Below are positions 53,078 to 64,000 of a stretch of 64,000 nt of DNA, in pieces. The notes below the pieces were generated by a model. The model saw only the letters and a list, made by a program, of their open reading frames with translations. It was not told where the DNA came from and ran no database searches. Position numbers and translations under genes: made by a program. How positions within the stretch are numbered: the first letter of the stretch is position 1; each line of letters opens with the position of its first letter. This stretch comes from Evernia prunastri (Eukaryota > Ascomycota > Lecanoromycetes > Lecanorales > Parmeliaceae): NCBI GenBank assembly GCA_003184365.1, contig NKYR01000021.1:1-64000 (forward strand). The letters are read 5' to 3'.

Positions 53078-54114
53078 TCATGACGTATCTGAATTGAAAG
53101 GACTCTGGAGGGCGATGCAGGCGCTCCATCCGTACTCTTCCATGGCTCCAGTGTCTTGCTGCAGTATTCCTATCACCTTGCTGTGTGTCATTTCGTGCGG
53201 GATCGTCGTGTCGAAGAGCGTGGCTACATCCATGGCCGTTTCCTCGTCCTCGGATTCAGAAAGATAGTCGTCGGAATCGGAGTCGGATGTTTGTAGTACA
53301 CCGGGCGAATCGACATCCTCTATGGTTTGAAACTCGTCCTAAGACACTATGAGTGAAAGGAGCCATTTTGGATCTTCCGGCAGGATGTGTACAGACGTCG
53401 AGGATAAGCTCTAGATACCAAGTACAGGTATCCATAGAGGTGAGCTGGACGGTTCTTGTCAGTGATAATGCTAGCGTACGGTGAAAGGTGTTTGTACCGT
53501 TCCAGGGTTGGGGTAGTTGGTAGTCATTACTGTAGGGGGATCAGCCCCGTCACGGGACATGCCAGTCTTGCAGCTATCGTATTGCGCCTGAGTCATGGCA
53601 TTATAGACGCCATTGTCGGGGTCGTAGAACCCTCGAGGGGTTGATTGAATGCGGTCCAAATTGCAGTAAGCTACAATGTTGGCCAAGCTGCTTTTATCCG
53701 TCTCTAGTACAGCTTAGCCAGTTGCATAGCTTACAGTATGGAGCCATCAAAATGACATACTGTCATACGTGAAGCCAGATGGTATCTTTTCGACATTCTC
53801 TAGGCGCGTTTGTGCCGTGGCAAAGTTGGAGACCGGACCGAAGAGCCAGCCCACTACATCGTTGACTTCAGACTCCAAGGGACTAATGGTCAGCGCTGCT
53901 TGCGCCTCGTCCGCGTTCTTGAAGGCCAAGGTGAAACCCTTCTTCAGAAGCGTGTCGTAGGCTAAGGAAAGGCATCAGCATATTCAGTGCTCATGTCACT
54001 CTGAAAACTAGTATTTTGCTTACGGGCACATGAGGCATCAAAGATGATGGCGTTGCTGAGACCTGTTAGAAATACAGAGGATAATATCTTTCTTGGTGCT
54101 GTTGACAGCGGCAT
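53078..54114 (-). CDS. Aspzincin-like (M35-type) metalloendopeptidase, four exons
   Basis: Exons, all in phase: 54114-54024, 53961-53761, 53703-53480 and 53338-53078 (258 aa). The N-terminus has F-D-A-S-C and a helical A-F-K-N-A-D-E-A-Q-A-A-L region seen in lysine-specific/M35-like proteins. Exon 3 holds I-V-A-Y-C-N and Y-D-P-D-N-G-V-Y-N. Exon 4 carries the zinc motif H-E-M-T-H followed 15 residues later by D-T-G-A-M-E-E-Y-G-W-S-A-C, the aspzincin arrangement (two His and an Asp ligand, Glu as base). Oddities: a very acidic insert (D-S-D-S-D-D-Y-L-S-E-S-E-D-E-E) just before the zinc motif, a 141-base intron 3 that may hide a lost exon, no clear signal peptide, and an early C-terminus. It may be a decaying gene. 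Confidence 0.58.
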
Positions 54115-54658
54115 AGCAAGAGAAGGAGCAGAGGGCGCAAATGGTTATGGAAGTGGGAAGAAAATGGGGGATTCGATGATGTTGTAAACCTTTGTGAAAA
54201 GAAAACTTCAGGATGAGGCATATTTGAAACACTTCCAAGTTTGCCTTGATATTTCCTTCGAAAGAGGCTTTCGGAGAATTATATGTGATATCTCGTATCG
54301 TTTAAAAGATGTGCTAGCCTGGGGGGGCAATAATTGTCACTACTGGATCGAATTACCTGGACATCTTCGGTGGAGATGCTGCATCTGCACACCTTCTGAT
54401 TGATTCGACCAAAATTCATGACAACCGTGGGAATAAACGATGTCAGCAAAGAGTCCATTTCGCGGCTTGGCGCAACAATTTCGAGGCTATGTTTAGATAG
54501 TGATAGACAGCATTTTCTGGATACGGTGTCTTGAACACAATGCCCCCAAGAGTAGACGAAACGAAAAAAAAAAAAGGAAGAATAGTTGCCTGCAAGGGTT
54601 CACATTTGAAGCTGCCTCATTGAACAACGTCCCAAGACCTACGACAAGTCAATCCTGC
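54115..54658. other. Intergenic, no gene seen
   Basis: Lies upstream of the aspzincin-like gene and downstream of the transporter. Contains an A-rich run near 54564-54575; nothing coding is supported. Confidence 0.4.
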
Positions 54659-56577
54659 CTACCCCACAGTCTCAATGTCCTTCACGTGATCGTTGTGGCC
54701 GAAAAGGCGCTTCTTTTCATCCTCGTCAAAGCCTCCAGTCTCGCCACCCGAGTCTGTTCGACCCATACCCATGCCATGCAGGACGGCTTCGAGGCCGATT
54801 GCCTTGTTGATTTCGGCCATCCGGTGGGCATCCTGTGCGTTGGAGGATTAGCAGATATACGCGATCGTTTGTAGATACATGAAGCGAGCAGGGTTGAGTA
54901 GAGAGAGAAGCCAGAGAGCATTAGTGGACAGAGTGACACTCACCGCTTCGGCGACCCCCTTGCTGTCAAACAGCACATCCATTTCCTCCAACGTCATCCT
55001 CTTCGTCTCGGGGACGAACAGCCATATGAAGGCTCCGCCTCCAAACGTCAGCAGTCCGAAGAATATGAATGTCCCAAAGGTGATTTTCTGCAGCATGACC
55101 GGCGTGATCTGGCCAACGATAAAGTTCGACATCCAATTCGAGGATGCGCCAAGAGCGATGCCGTATGCGCGATTGGACAGGGGCCACACTTCGCTGATGA
55201 TGACCCAACCGCAGGGGCCCCAGCTGTAGCCAAAGTTGACGACGAAAAGCCAGACCATGGTGACGGCCGCCCAGCCGGCTGCCTTGTGAGTGGCCCATTG
55301 GTGCTGATTGATGCCGAAGAGGATGGCGATCACGGTGTGACAGATACCCATGCTGACGGCTCCTGTGAGTAGGACGGGTTTTCTGCCCAGTTTGTCAATG
55401 TAGAGGACGGCAGGTATGGTGGCGAGAAACATGGCTATGCCTACCACTCCTGTTGCGAGAAGGCTGGTGGTGTTGCTGGATGTGCCTAGCGCTGCCAATA
55501 TTGACGGAGCGTAGTAGAGGACGGCGTTGATGCCTTTAATGGGTTAACGCAAAGGAGCGAAATTACAGGGAGTACCGACATGACGGACACCCATCACATA
55601 CCAGTGAACTGTTGGAAGAACATAGTGACAGTGGCAACGATGACACGTCGGAACATGGCTTTAGTCTTGGACAGTGAACCAATAGCCACGAACTGGAGCT
55701 TGAAGATATTCCACGGGGTAAGCGCTACTAGGTGCGGCCACTGACTAGCCGTGGTCCGTTTCTCGAAGACAGATTGCGCTTTGATTTCCAGAAACTCGAG
55801 CTCGATCAGCTCATGGTCTTCGCTTAAGTTTCGAAGGCTGGACAGAACGTGGCGGGCTTCGCTTTCTCGGCCGTGATGCACCAACCATCTAGGACTGAAC
55901 GGCATGAATAGCATCCCTATGCCGAGGGCTAATCCGGGTACTAGCTGCAAGCAAATCGGCACCAGCCATGCTGCAGCTGACTGCGAACTTCCGGTGCCGC
56001 CGATGTTGTTGGTCCCATAGTCGATCCAGAAGCTGACGATGATTCCAGCTGTGATAGCGAGCTGTTGCAATGCGACCAAGCTGCCTCGCACTTCGGGAGG
56101 TGCGACCTCTGCGTTGTAGTTGGGTACGTTGACCGACATGGCGCCGACTGCCAGACCAGTGACGAACCGGCCTCCGAGGATGCAAGAAGCTCCGCCAACG
56201 ACACCGAGACACTGCACGACAACTCCAATGACGAACACACCCACGTTTGCGATGATGGCGTATTTCCGGGAAAGCGTCTCGGCCAGGAATCCGGAGTAGA
56301 GGCATCCGAACCACGCTCCAAGCTCGAATATCGAGGTCATCCATCCCTTTTTTGTTTGGTCTTCTACCCAGATTCCCATGTGGCTGCCGAACGAGGTCAT
56401 GGTGAGGATTCCAGAAAATACGCCTTGGTTGTATCCGTAAACAAACCCTCCCAAACAAGCAAAACAGGCAATGCCAAAGACTTTGCTATTCTTAACTAGC
56501 GCTGCTGGGCCTGATGCCCCGGTAAGAGCTGCGCGCCGAGCCAATGCCACTCCCTCGACGCCAGCGACAGGTGCCAT
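54659..56577 (-). CDS. MFS sugar-type transporter, three exons
   Basis: Exons are 56577-55602, 55533-54944 and 54832-54659; 1740 bases, 579 aa. Twelve hydrophobic segments and sugar-porter signatures are visible: G-Y-N-Q-G-V-F-S-G in TM1, G-R-F-V-T-G-L-A-V-G, P-F-S-P-R-W-L, Q-Q-F-T-G|I-N-A-V-L-Y-Y-A-P in TM7, D-K-L-G-R-K-P, and the closing P-E-T-K-R-M-T-L-E-E-M-D. Proton-driven import of a sugar or polyol across the plasma membrane is likely; the substrate cannot be read from sequence. The start is the second Met (56577), because the 19-residue extension lacks family features. It lies 1.9 kb downstream of the same-strand amidohydrolase and may serve it. Confidence 0.87.
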
Positions 56578-58471
56578 CTTGTCTGAATGCTGATTGAAGC
56601 CGTGTCGAAGCCAATGTATCACGTGAAAGGCCAATTAATTGCTGGGAAAAATTACAGCAACCTTTGACGGGTTGCAGCCGAAAGTCAACAACTGGGCATT
56701 TAAACGACATCATGGCAGCAGGAACGCGGGAGAGATATGTAGGATGCCAGGAGTTCAGAACGCTATACGGCATACCTGACGTGGCTGTTTATGCGCACCC
56801 GTAAGAGCGTAGAAAGACCCCTGCATTCGAGTTTGTGGAGACGGGAAGGACGGTAGGATTCTTGGCAGCTTCATTCCTAAGGTAGTCAGTAGTTCCGTCA
56901 GCTGAGTCTGTCGCATCGAGATTTCAATTGTTAGTATGGCATAGCTACCGGATATTGTGCTTGTCCCATCTTACCAGAAGAGTCCTTGTTAGTGACACTT
57001 CTAGAGCAAGGCCGAAAAATATCTTAGATCATGGCCGCACCAACTATTTCTGGCAATCAGATATCTATACAGAGCTCCGCATCTAATAGATGCCGTAATT
57101 GATCGGTTCAGAACCATAGCCGTTTGGATTTGCACGAATTTCAACTGGGTGTTAGCTTGCTCGGGCATCAGTGGGTGGTTCGCACCGATGAACATACAAC
57201 CACGGGAGAACGCTTCAATGAAGTCCTTCAGTCAGCAAGTACCCTTTAACAAATACGCGTTGGAGGCAATAGACTGAAAGTTGACCGGGATGTTGTCTGA
57301 TCAAAGCAAAGGATACAATGTTTGTTCCGCATGGCTGACGGTATGAACTGAAAAATGTCTCCAGTGAACTCGTCTCATTCAGGGGTCCTGCTCGAGCGCG
57401 ACAGTTAACATGCCTCCTGGAGCGCACTCTCTGACCCTCCTGGCTTTGGAATGTCCTGCAGTCTGATGAAATTGCTGATTAACCCGCTGACCACATTCGA
57501 ATCACTGTCTCTCAGAACCGTCTCTCGCTGATGTAACATTGCGTCTATTCATTTAGCTCTAGGATAGATCCGGGTTTGGTCTTCAATGGCTTACCTCTTG
57601 AGCTAATGATCGGTCCTCGCAGCCAGTGAGACGAAAGAGTAGGCTGGCTCGGATGCTGGGTTTGATGTCGAGTGAGGCCCTGAGGTCCTATTAGATTGGA
57701 AGACCATGGACGGTGATGCTCGACCGTATACGGCGTGATGAGTGGCTTCATGTAGCCACAAAGACATGTACAAGACTTATTAAATATACTGGCGTTGGAG
57801 TGCGAACCACAAGCTGCGCTTGACGTAGCGTGGATCTGTATAAGGACAGGAATGTTCGACGAAGGCACTCAGCTGGATATTGTATACCCTGAAGACGGCA
57901 TCGACTAGAAGGTGGTAAAAGATCTGACGGCACAGGGGCATGATATCCAAAGAAAGAAAGGAACATAGAGGCAAAAGGGAAGATGGACATAGAAGCTACA
58001 CTAGGTTGAGTGCAGCGATAGGATATTCGGATATAGTAAAGAAGCTTCTCTCGTGAGAAGCTGTGTACGCGCGGGAACGTCATACCTTTTTCATCAGAGC
58101 TCAGATTAGAGCGTTCAACTGTATCCTGGAAGCAGTCAGACCAGTCGAATGTCAAAGACTGTTTGATTCAGGCGTGGTACGTCAGTGAAGAGGGGTGTAT
58201 GCAGGTGGTTTTATTCGTTGTGGGGGGCTCTTTTGTGGAAGAAAAGGCGGTTTCCTTATAGAAACCTCTATGCAGACTTCCCTGATCTGGGTTATATTTC
58301 TAAACGAGGCTGCAGAATATCGTGGGACGGCCATAGTTAGGTCGTTCTCATTGGACTCGTATATTGGACCGCGGACATACCTATCACTGTAACAATGAGT
58401 GCCACAGAAATTTTATCGATATCCTGCTGTTTCATCACTTGCCCTCCTTCTCACTTCCTATGAGATCTGCT
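56578..58471. other. Intergenic, unassigned
   Basis: A minus-strand region 58155-57760 has overlapping open frames, one with a protein-like stretch (I-F-Y-H-L-L-V-D-A-V-F-R-V-Y). It might be a small spliced gene, but I cannot place start, introns or a family. Confidence 0.35.
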
Positions 58472-59746
58472 TCATGGACCTTTGTACAACTTGCCACCCC
58501 GCCAGACATGGGTCACATTCTCCGCGTCTGCCATAATGCTGATATCCGTCAACGGATTGACTTTGACGGCGATCAAGTCAGCGTCCCAGCCGACCTTCAA
58601 CTGCCCACTTTTAGGTGCCATTGGTCCCAACGTCTCAGCCGCGTTCGCTGTCGCCGCCTCGATGGCTTCCAACGGGGTCATCCCTGCCTCAACCGCGTAC
58701 ACCAATTCCTTCCCGTTGCTTCCATGACTGAACACCTTCTCTGTCGGACTGGCGCATCTTCCACCGAGACCCAGATCGGTGCCTAGAGCTATCTTTACCT
58801 CGTTCACCACAGCCATCTTATAGGCGGCTTTGTGCGTCGCTGCGGCCGCTTCCAATTTAGCGTAAGAGGTCGGGCTCCACAACTCTCGGACCTGCAACCC
58901 TGCTTCGAAAAAAGTACGCGTCGCTATCAAAGTGGCGCCTTTCTCTCGCATTAGGTGAATGCATTCCATGTCCAGATAAGTGCCGTGTTCAATTGTTTTA
59001 CAACCGGCTCGCAATGCAGCTATGATCCCTGTTTTGCCATGACAGTGCGCCGCAACGATTCGATTACTGCGAGCCGCTTCCTCGACCATCGCTTTCAGTT
59101 CCGAGTCGCTGAATTGCTGGTGCTCTGGATCATCTAACTGAGAAGTACAACCACCGCTGGCGCACACTTTGATCAGTGAAGCACCACGGCGTAATTGTTG
59201 TCGGACCGCTTTGATGCACTCGGGGACACCGTCACAGAGATACAAAGGCAGGCCATGATCGATCGCATCCTGTAGTGCCGGTAACGGGACGCCGTGAGCG
59301 TCGCCGTGCCCAGCCGTCATACTGATAGGGCTCACGGCGCTGTATATTTTTGGTCCGATAATACTGCCCTCCGATACGGCTTCAGCGACTTGATGGCCCC
59401 ATCCTCCGAGTTCCCGCACCGAAGTGAACCCCGCGTTTAGAGTGGCTGTCAAGTCATGTGCTGCACGCGCACCGGCAACTGCAGGCGGCGTGGTATAAAA
59501 AGCGTCGATGGAGAGTCGGCGAGCGCCATAATAGTGGGTGTGAGCGTCCCAAAGACCCGGGAGAAGGGCAGGAACATGAATTACTGGGAGCGACACATAT
59601 TCATTTGGAAGATCCGAGCGAAGGCCAACATATGCGATGATTCCGCCATCCAGGACGCAGCTTGCGTCTTTCAATGGAGATCCACTGCCAGGGATAAGGA
59701 GATCTGCATCGATGCGAATGTTTTCGTGGCCGATGTTGCTGACCAT
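58472..59746 (-). CDS. Metal-dependent amidohydrolase, ochratoxinase-like
   Basis: Intronless, ATG at 59746, 424 aa. The binuclear amidohydrolase ligands are all present: H69-T-H71, K193 in S-L-I-K-V (carboxylated Lys), H234-C-H236, H254 in E-H-G-T-Y, and D324 in G-T-D-L-G. The N-terminal beta-sandwich (A-D-L-L-I-P-G) and C-terminal block (D-A-D-L-I-A-V, N-P-L-x-D-I, V-T-H-V-W-x-G-G-K-L-Y-K-G-P) are the composite flanks of the imidazolonepropionase/prolidase-like subgroup that includes the fungal ochratoxinase. It probably cleaves an N-acyl amide bond, such as an aminoacylase or peptidase substrate. It may lack a secretion signal: the known ochratoxinase is exported, but here translation starts close to the domain. 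Flanked by two permeases on the same strand. Intact. Confidence 0.87.
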   Translation of the reverse strand: MVSNIGHENIRIDADLLIPGSGSPLKDASCVLDGGIIAYVGLRSDLPNEYVSLPVIHVPALLPGLWDAHTHYYGARRLSIDAFYTTPPAVAGARAAHDLTATLNAGFTSVRELGGWGHQVAEAVSEGSIIGPKIYSAVSPISMTAGHGDAHGVPLPALQDAIDHGLPLYLCDGVPECIKAVRQQLRRGASLIKVCASGGCTSQLDDPEHQQFSDSELKAMVEEAARSNRIVAAHCHGKTGIIAALRAGCKTIEHGTYLDMECIHLMREKGATLIATRTFFEAGLQVRELWSPTSYAKLEAAAATHKAAYKMAVVNEVKIALGTDLGLGGRCASPTEKVFSHGSNGKELVYAVEAGMTPLEAIEAATANAAETLGPMAPKSGQLKVGWDADLIAVKVNPLTDISIMADAENVTHVWRGGKLYKGP

Positions 59747-60201
59747 GATGGAGGTTGTAGCCTGATTTTCCAATACTACTCAGCCCTTTTGGAGGCGTCC
59801 TTTTCTGCAACACAATGATTGTTTCCGAAAGGGTCACGACAAGATTGGGCGATATTTCAGAAGGGTTTGAAACACTTGGGCTGAGAGTATACGAGCTAGG
59901 CAGACTAGATGCCCCCTTGTGAATTTCTTGGTTCTGCGTTCGCGAGAGGTTGTAGTGAAGAGGAGCGGTAGTAGAAGCGCCGACGCTAATGTAATAAACA
60001 ATATATTACTTCATATTGAACATTCTTTTAATAGACTTTCTGGACTCTAGACACTACTCAGGTTGGTCTAGGCTTTCATTTCAGTTATTGCCTTGCGAAA
60101 GCTTTGCAAAGATGTATCCAAACGCTTGAGACATAGTCTACGACCTACGTACACACAGCATGCTGTCCGGGAAAGTTTTTCTTTCAAATCTCTAACAACA
60201 T
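59747..60201. other. Intergenic between amidohydrolase and permease
   Basis: Promoter region of the amidohydrolase and 3' end of the Dal5-like gene; nothing else is recognised. Confidence 0.4.
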
Positions 60202-62169
60202 TTAGAGGGTGTATACAAGTTCAGGGTTCTCTCTATCCGTCAAATCCAGCCATTGGCCGTTGTTCACCTTGATGTATTCCGCCGCTGCTCTGATCGCAGC
60301 TTTCTTGTGATTCTGATTCCGATAGTACCACCAAATGAAGCCCAGGTCAACCACGCAGACTGTCCAGCAGACTTCAATTCCACGTTAGTAGGGTACTACT
60401 CCTTCGCATAAACGACCTTACCGAGAATTGTGATCTCAGCAGAGCGAAAACGAGGAGACTCCCTGGCGTTGAAAGTTTGTGGCCCTGCAGGAAGATGTTT
60501 ATCAGCCTTATATGACTTCTGTTGAGACGATGAAAGCGGTACCTATTATGTTGCCGGCACAGTAGGCGATGAGAAAGAGTGCAGCAACTGTGGTCTTTTT
60601 GGTGTACCCTGCAACGTTGCTAGCAATCAAAGACAGCAACGCAACTAAAGAAACAGTAGAGACTTGTGCCATGTAGTAGCCTGCCAATCGACCACCGTTG
60701 TTAGTCAATGGCAAGGCGACTATGAGAATCATGCCAACAATTGAGATAAGTAACCCAAAAGAAGATATCAGTATCCGTTGACCGAATCTATCCCCAAAGT
60801 ATCCGGAGACAATAATCGCAATTGCGGCGATAGCACCCGCAGGGCATCCATAGAGTAGACTCTGAATGCCGGTCAGTTCAGCGTGAGCAAATTTGCTGTT
60901 TTAAGAGCTATACTTGTTCAGCTGTGAAGCCAAAACTGACGATCAGCTGGCTGAAGAAAGTTGAGATACCGCCTGTCTGAAATGATTAGGCACCTCCGAT
61001 TCAATATCTGTAGACGAGTTCAGATGATGATTACCATTAGGTATATCCCAAAGCAAAGCAAATATGACAAATGCCTAGATCTAATTCAGAGCCGGACTCG
61101 TGTGAAGATGACTGCTTGGAGTACCCAAGTTTGCGGGTCCGCGAAAGCCTCCTTCAATCAGAATCAGCACAATATACCGAGCTCAGAAATTCCGGTAATG
61201 TGATTTTACTTTGACCTGGTAGATTTTGAAGTGCTTGTTTCCAATGCCTAAGAGGTAGGACAGTCAACAGGAAAGCCGAAACGAGTTGGCGAATCGAAAA
61301 TCTTCACCTTGCTGGTTATGGCGAGTCCGTTCAATAACAAGCCGTCCCTCCGAACCTCTCAGAAATCGCGCTTTCAACGGACTGTCTGGCATTACGAGCA
61401 GGAAGATGATCCCAATCACAATGGTGAGGAGACCCCAGACAAGGAAGATGATCTTCCAGCCCGCGAGGGCGACGCTTCGACCCACAGTGCCTCGAGCTAC
61501 GCCATAAGCGACGAGCCCACCCAAAACGTTGGCGAACCCATTGAAACTAAACCAGATGCCAGTTCTTAAGCCTTGCTCTTTCTTTGTGTACCATTGTGAC
61601 GTGAAGAGGACAAATCCTGGGGTGACAGCAGCCTCGAACATGCCTAGTATCAAGCGGACAGATGCAATACCGGCGAAATTAGAGGTAGCAGCAGTACATG
61701 ATAATGTCACACCCCATAATATGATGTTGAATGCGGAATACTTCGCCAATGGGAGGCGTTGCAACAGTCGGCTAGTAGGGTACTCGAACCCAAGATATCC
61801 GATGTAGAAGATAGAGCCAAGCCACTGGTAGTTGTTCTTTGTCAAATTGAGGTCGGTCTCGAGTCCCATTATACTTGCATAGGAGAGCGTGGTTTTGTCG
61901 AGGTAGTTGAGGCCATAGACAATACACATCATAGGCATGATGTGCAAGTCGATCTTCCTCAAGAGCCTCTGTTTCAGCTCCTCGTCAAGGACAATTTCTT
62001 CTGCGTCAGCACGGTTGCCGAAAGCCTGCAACGCCTCGTCCGCGTCTTGCAGATTGCTCAAATACGAGTCCTGAGTGCTTTGGTCATACTTGCCTGGACT
62101 CAGTGCAGTCTGTGTCACACTAGGCGAGTTGACACTGTCTTGTCGCTGCTCCTTGCTGTGAGGTGCCAT
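60202..62169 (-). CDS. Allantoate permease-family (Dal5-like) MFS anion transporter, eight exons
   Basis: Exons, all in frame: 62169-61308, 61247-61216, 61151-61125, 61074-61035, 60972-60914, 60861-60543, 60484-60422 and 60371-60202; 1572 bases, 523 aa. Features of the ACS/Dal5 family: R-K-I-D-L-H-I-M-P-M-M before TM1, L-N-Y-L-D-K-T-T-L-S-Y-A, Y-P-T-S-R-L-L-Q-R, F-E-A-A-V-T-P-G, Q-W-Y-T-K-K-E-Q, and I-I-G-P-Q-T-F beginning the last loop. Twelve membrane segments; a long acidic cytosolic N-terminus (about 65 aa) and a C-terminal helix rich in Lys/Arg. Substrates in the family include allantoate, ureidosuccinate, dipeptides, nicotinate and related organic anions. Four very short exons (27-59 bases) make it easy to mis-annotate. 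Same strand as the amidohydrolase, 455 bases upstream of it. Confidence 0.87.
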
Positions 62170-62825
62170 CACAACGTGGAAGGCGGATCGAGGGTGGGGC
62201 AGGAGCTTGCTTTGCGACAGGGGAGGTAGGGATGAAGCGCACCAATGTCAGGTTGCGGCGGCGACCAAGTATTGGGACAGGCGCGCACACGCTGTAGATA
62301 AGTACAGACCGTCGCAAAGTAAGGCAATGATTTGGGTGATGACAAGTATCGATACGACCGGAAGGCCAAGCGCTTTTCAAAAGAATTCTAGGTGCATCTT
62401 ATCGGCTGAGCCGTAATGTCAGCATAGGTAGATGATGAGTCTATTGGTGCATGTGGAACGCTCAGAGCCAGGCTGAGAAAGAGTAAAAAATGGAAAACTG
62501 CCTGGGTAAGGCGGGTATGCATCCCACTCCTATATACGTCATCTCACATGCATGGAGGTGTGGTGTGCTCCTTGCAGGCAGCTTCTATTGGGACCTCTTG
62601 AGTCAGCGTACAGAATCAATGTCTGTCATGCTGACTCGTGCGTGAATGTGAGAACAATACTCGCCTATCCATAACGAAAAGTATGTGACCATTACTAAAG
62701 CAAAGAAAGATGATAGATCACAGCTACAACCTCAACAGCCGAGGCAAATCCACCGTACTCGTGCATGTAGGTAAGTTGAGGTACATGTACTTTGTCTACA
62801 GCTTACTCGATGTCACCTAGGTAGT
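62170..62825. other. Upstream region of the Dal5-like gene
   Basis: No coding feature; C/T-rich leader followed by AT-rich sequence. Confidence 0.4.
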
Positions 62826-63130
62826 AATGCAACACACCCATTAATATAATACTCCTAAATCCGACAAATCCGGGGTCGTGCCACCCCTAAAAGTCTCCCT
62901 AAACCCACGCTGACCCGAAGCTCTGGGGCCGAAGAATTTGAATAGACTTTGTTATATCATTATATGCGTTTATTGGCAAGCTTCGATTCGAAAGAGTCTT
63001 GAAGTTTCGGAATCTGAGTTTGACGTTCTACAATTTCTCTTTTCACTAATTTATAAACGCGGTCGTGGAACGACGGATTAATATTATGAAGTTTTCGGAT
63101 TTAGGATTGCATTAGTGGGTGTGTTGCATT
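62826..63130. mobile_element. MITE with long terminal inverted repeats
   Basis: The left end AATGCAACACACCCATTAAT continues ...CTCCTAAATCCGACAA. The right end, read on the other strand, is AATGCAACACACCCACTAAT ...CCTAAATCCGAAAA. The inverted repeats run about 35-40 bases with few mismatches. The element is 305 bases, AT-rich inside and non-coding. Confidence 0.82.
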
Positions 63131-64000
63131 GGGAGTTGATTACGGGTAATCGATCGCAAATAACAGTATTTTACATGCCATGGTGCCTTGTAACAACCTC
63201 ATGTAGTATTGTAGTGTAGGGCGCTAGTGGTTATCCATTAGGAGCTCGGAGAAACGCTCTAGTACTCCCACGGAAAAAGCAGCTACACATGTATATGAAG
63301 CGTGGTCCTCAACATACATCTCTACGAATACCTGATATGAAGGGCTAGTATAGGGTAAATGACTTGTACCTACTCTAATAGATCGGCCTGCCGGGGCGAT
63401 TATCCAAGATTTTCGATTTTGTAACTGAGACGGTACTTACGATTTTGCCTTACGACCATAGAAAGATTAAGTACCGTTACTAAGCGGGCTGTGGGACTAC
63501 GTATTTGGAACAGAATTTTGTATGCAAAAGTGTTTTATAACGATGTGATGTTTTATACGCCGATTAAACCGGTAGTCATTCCGGAAACCTTACTTATCAT
63601 GCAGTCAGACGGAGTTGCTGCATGCACTAAAAATCCTTCCATTCTGCAAGTTGCAACCTTCCCCATTCAAAGATTAGAATATGCCTAGGTGCTACGGAGT
63701 ACTGTTCCCTCCAGAGCCATTTGCCCCGACTTATCAATTCCAATATCTGCACAGAACGGGTCCGACTACTGTTCACAGTTAGTGGTGTGAGGGAATTTTG
63801 GATTTCTAAGGTTTTCTTCAATTTGATTTGCTCGATTAACTTATGCTTCGCCGCGCGTGATGGTGCTCGTCGCAACCAATTCACGTCCCATTGGATCCGA
63901 AGAGGGTCTAGGTATGCATTGTGGCAGAGATAGCTCAGCAGATCATTTGCTTGCAGACTTTTCCCAGTTGCCGAATGGAAAGTAAGGAACGAGTGTCCAA
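63131..64000. other. AT-rich right end, no gene seen
   Basis: Rich in TA and TTTTA steps, with short frames only (for example minus 63884-63627, which is basic and motif-free). It may be old transposon debris. Confidence 0.4.

Noticed and set aside
57545..58155. Overlapping minus-strand frames suggestive of a small spliced gene
   Set aside because: Competing frames, no recognisable domain, and no convincing donor/acceptor pair.
1..64000. tRNA, rRNA or CRISPR features
   Set aside because: No clover-leaf with a matching T-loop and acceptor was found by eye, no rRNA-like sequence, and no regularly spaced direct repeats; CRISPR is not expected in a fungal nuclear sequence.

Overview
The window looks like filamentous ascomycete nuclear DNA (Pezizomycotina, probably Eurotiales/Aspergillus-like). 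Most genes carry several short introns of about 45-125 bases with GTAAGT-type donors. The gene content is typical of these fungi: NACHT, HET, ankyrin and patatin incompatibility-type proteins, DUF3723, MFS and allantoate-type permeases, and Ty1/copia and chromodomain Ty3/gypsy retroelements. Four single N bases (7346, 15116, 17246, 18531) mark scaffold joins.

Layout. (1) 0.3-5.6 kb is a scrambled STAND/NLR neighbourhood: a DUF3723 gene, an ankyrin-TPR fragment, a broken NB-ARC piece on the opposite strand and a conserved membrane protein. (2) 7.3-8.0 kb is the chromodomain end and 3' LTR of a Ty3/gypsy element. (3) 9.0-12.7 kb holds an unassigned protein gene and a 5'-truncated, frameshifted RING-patatin gene. 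(4) 12.8-20.7 kb is one Ty1/copia family written out several times over, because contig overlaps of 743, 779 and 1281 bases were left unmerged around single Ns. (5) 20.9-22.6 kb is a HET gene with one in-frame TAG. (6) 23-29.4 kb is ordinary core-type sequence: a LITAF-domain protein, a hotdog thioesterase, a RING protein and a PXA-PX sorting-nexin-like protein, with one MITE-like element. (7) 30.5-34 kb holds an amidase with a near-N-terminal TAG and a decayed CmcJ/AsaB-type oxygenase gene. (8) 35-46.2 kb holds an ankyrin protein with a STAND-type N-terminus, small unknown genes, and a very large NACHT protein whose C-terminus is a complete HET domain. (9) 47.4-54.1 kb holds hemerythrin-like, TPR and aspzincin-like (HEMTH) genes. 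(10) 54.6-62.2 kb is a same-strand trio that reads as a catabolic cluster: sugar-type MFS transporter, metal-dependent amidohydrolase resembling ochratoxinase, and Dal5-type anion permease. (11) The right end holds a MITE with long terminal inverted repeats in gene-poor sequence.

The unifying theme is an accessory, possibly subtelomeric, region rich in self/non-self recognition genes in different states of decay, interleaved with transposons. The most notable object is the NACHT-HET fusion at 41.4-46.2 kb, in which the usual effector domain (HET) sits where ankyrin or WD40 repeats normally lie. Exon structures given here were worked out by eye from splice signals and reading-frame continuity; boundaries with non-consensus donors are flagged.
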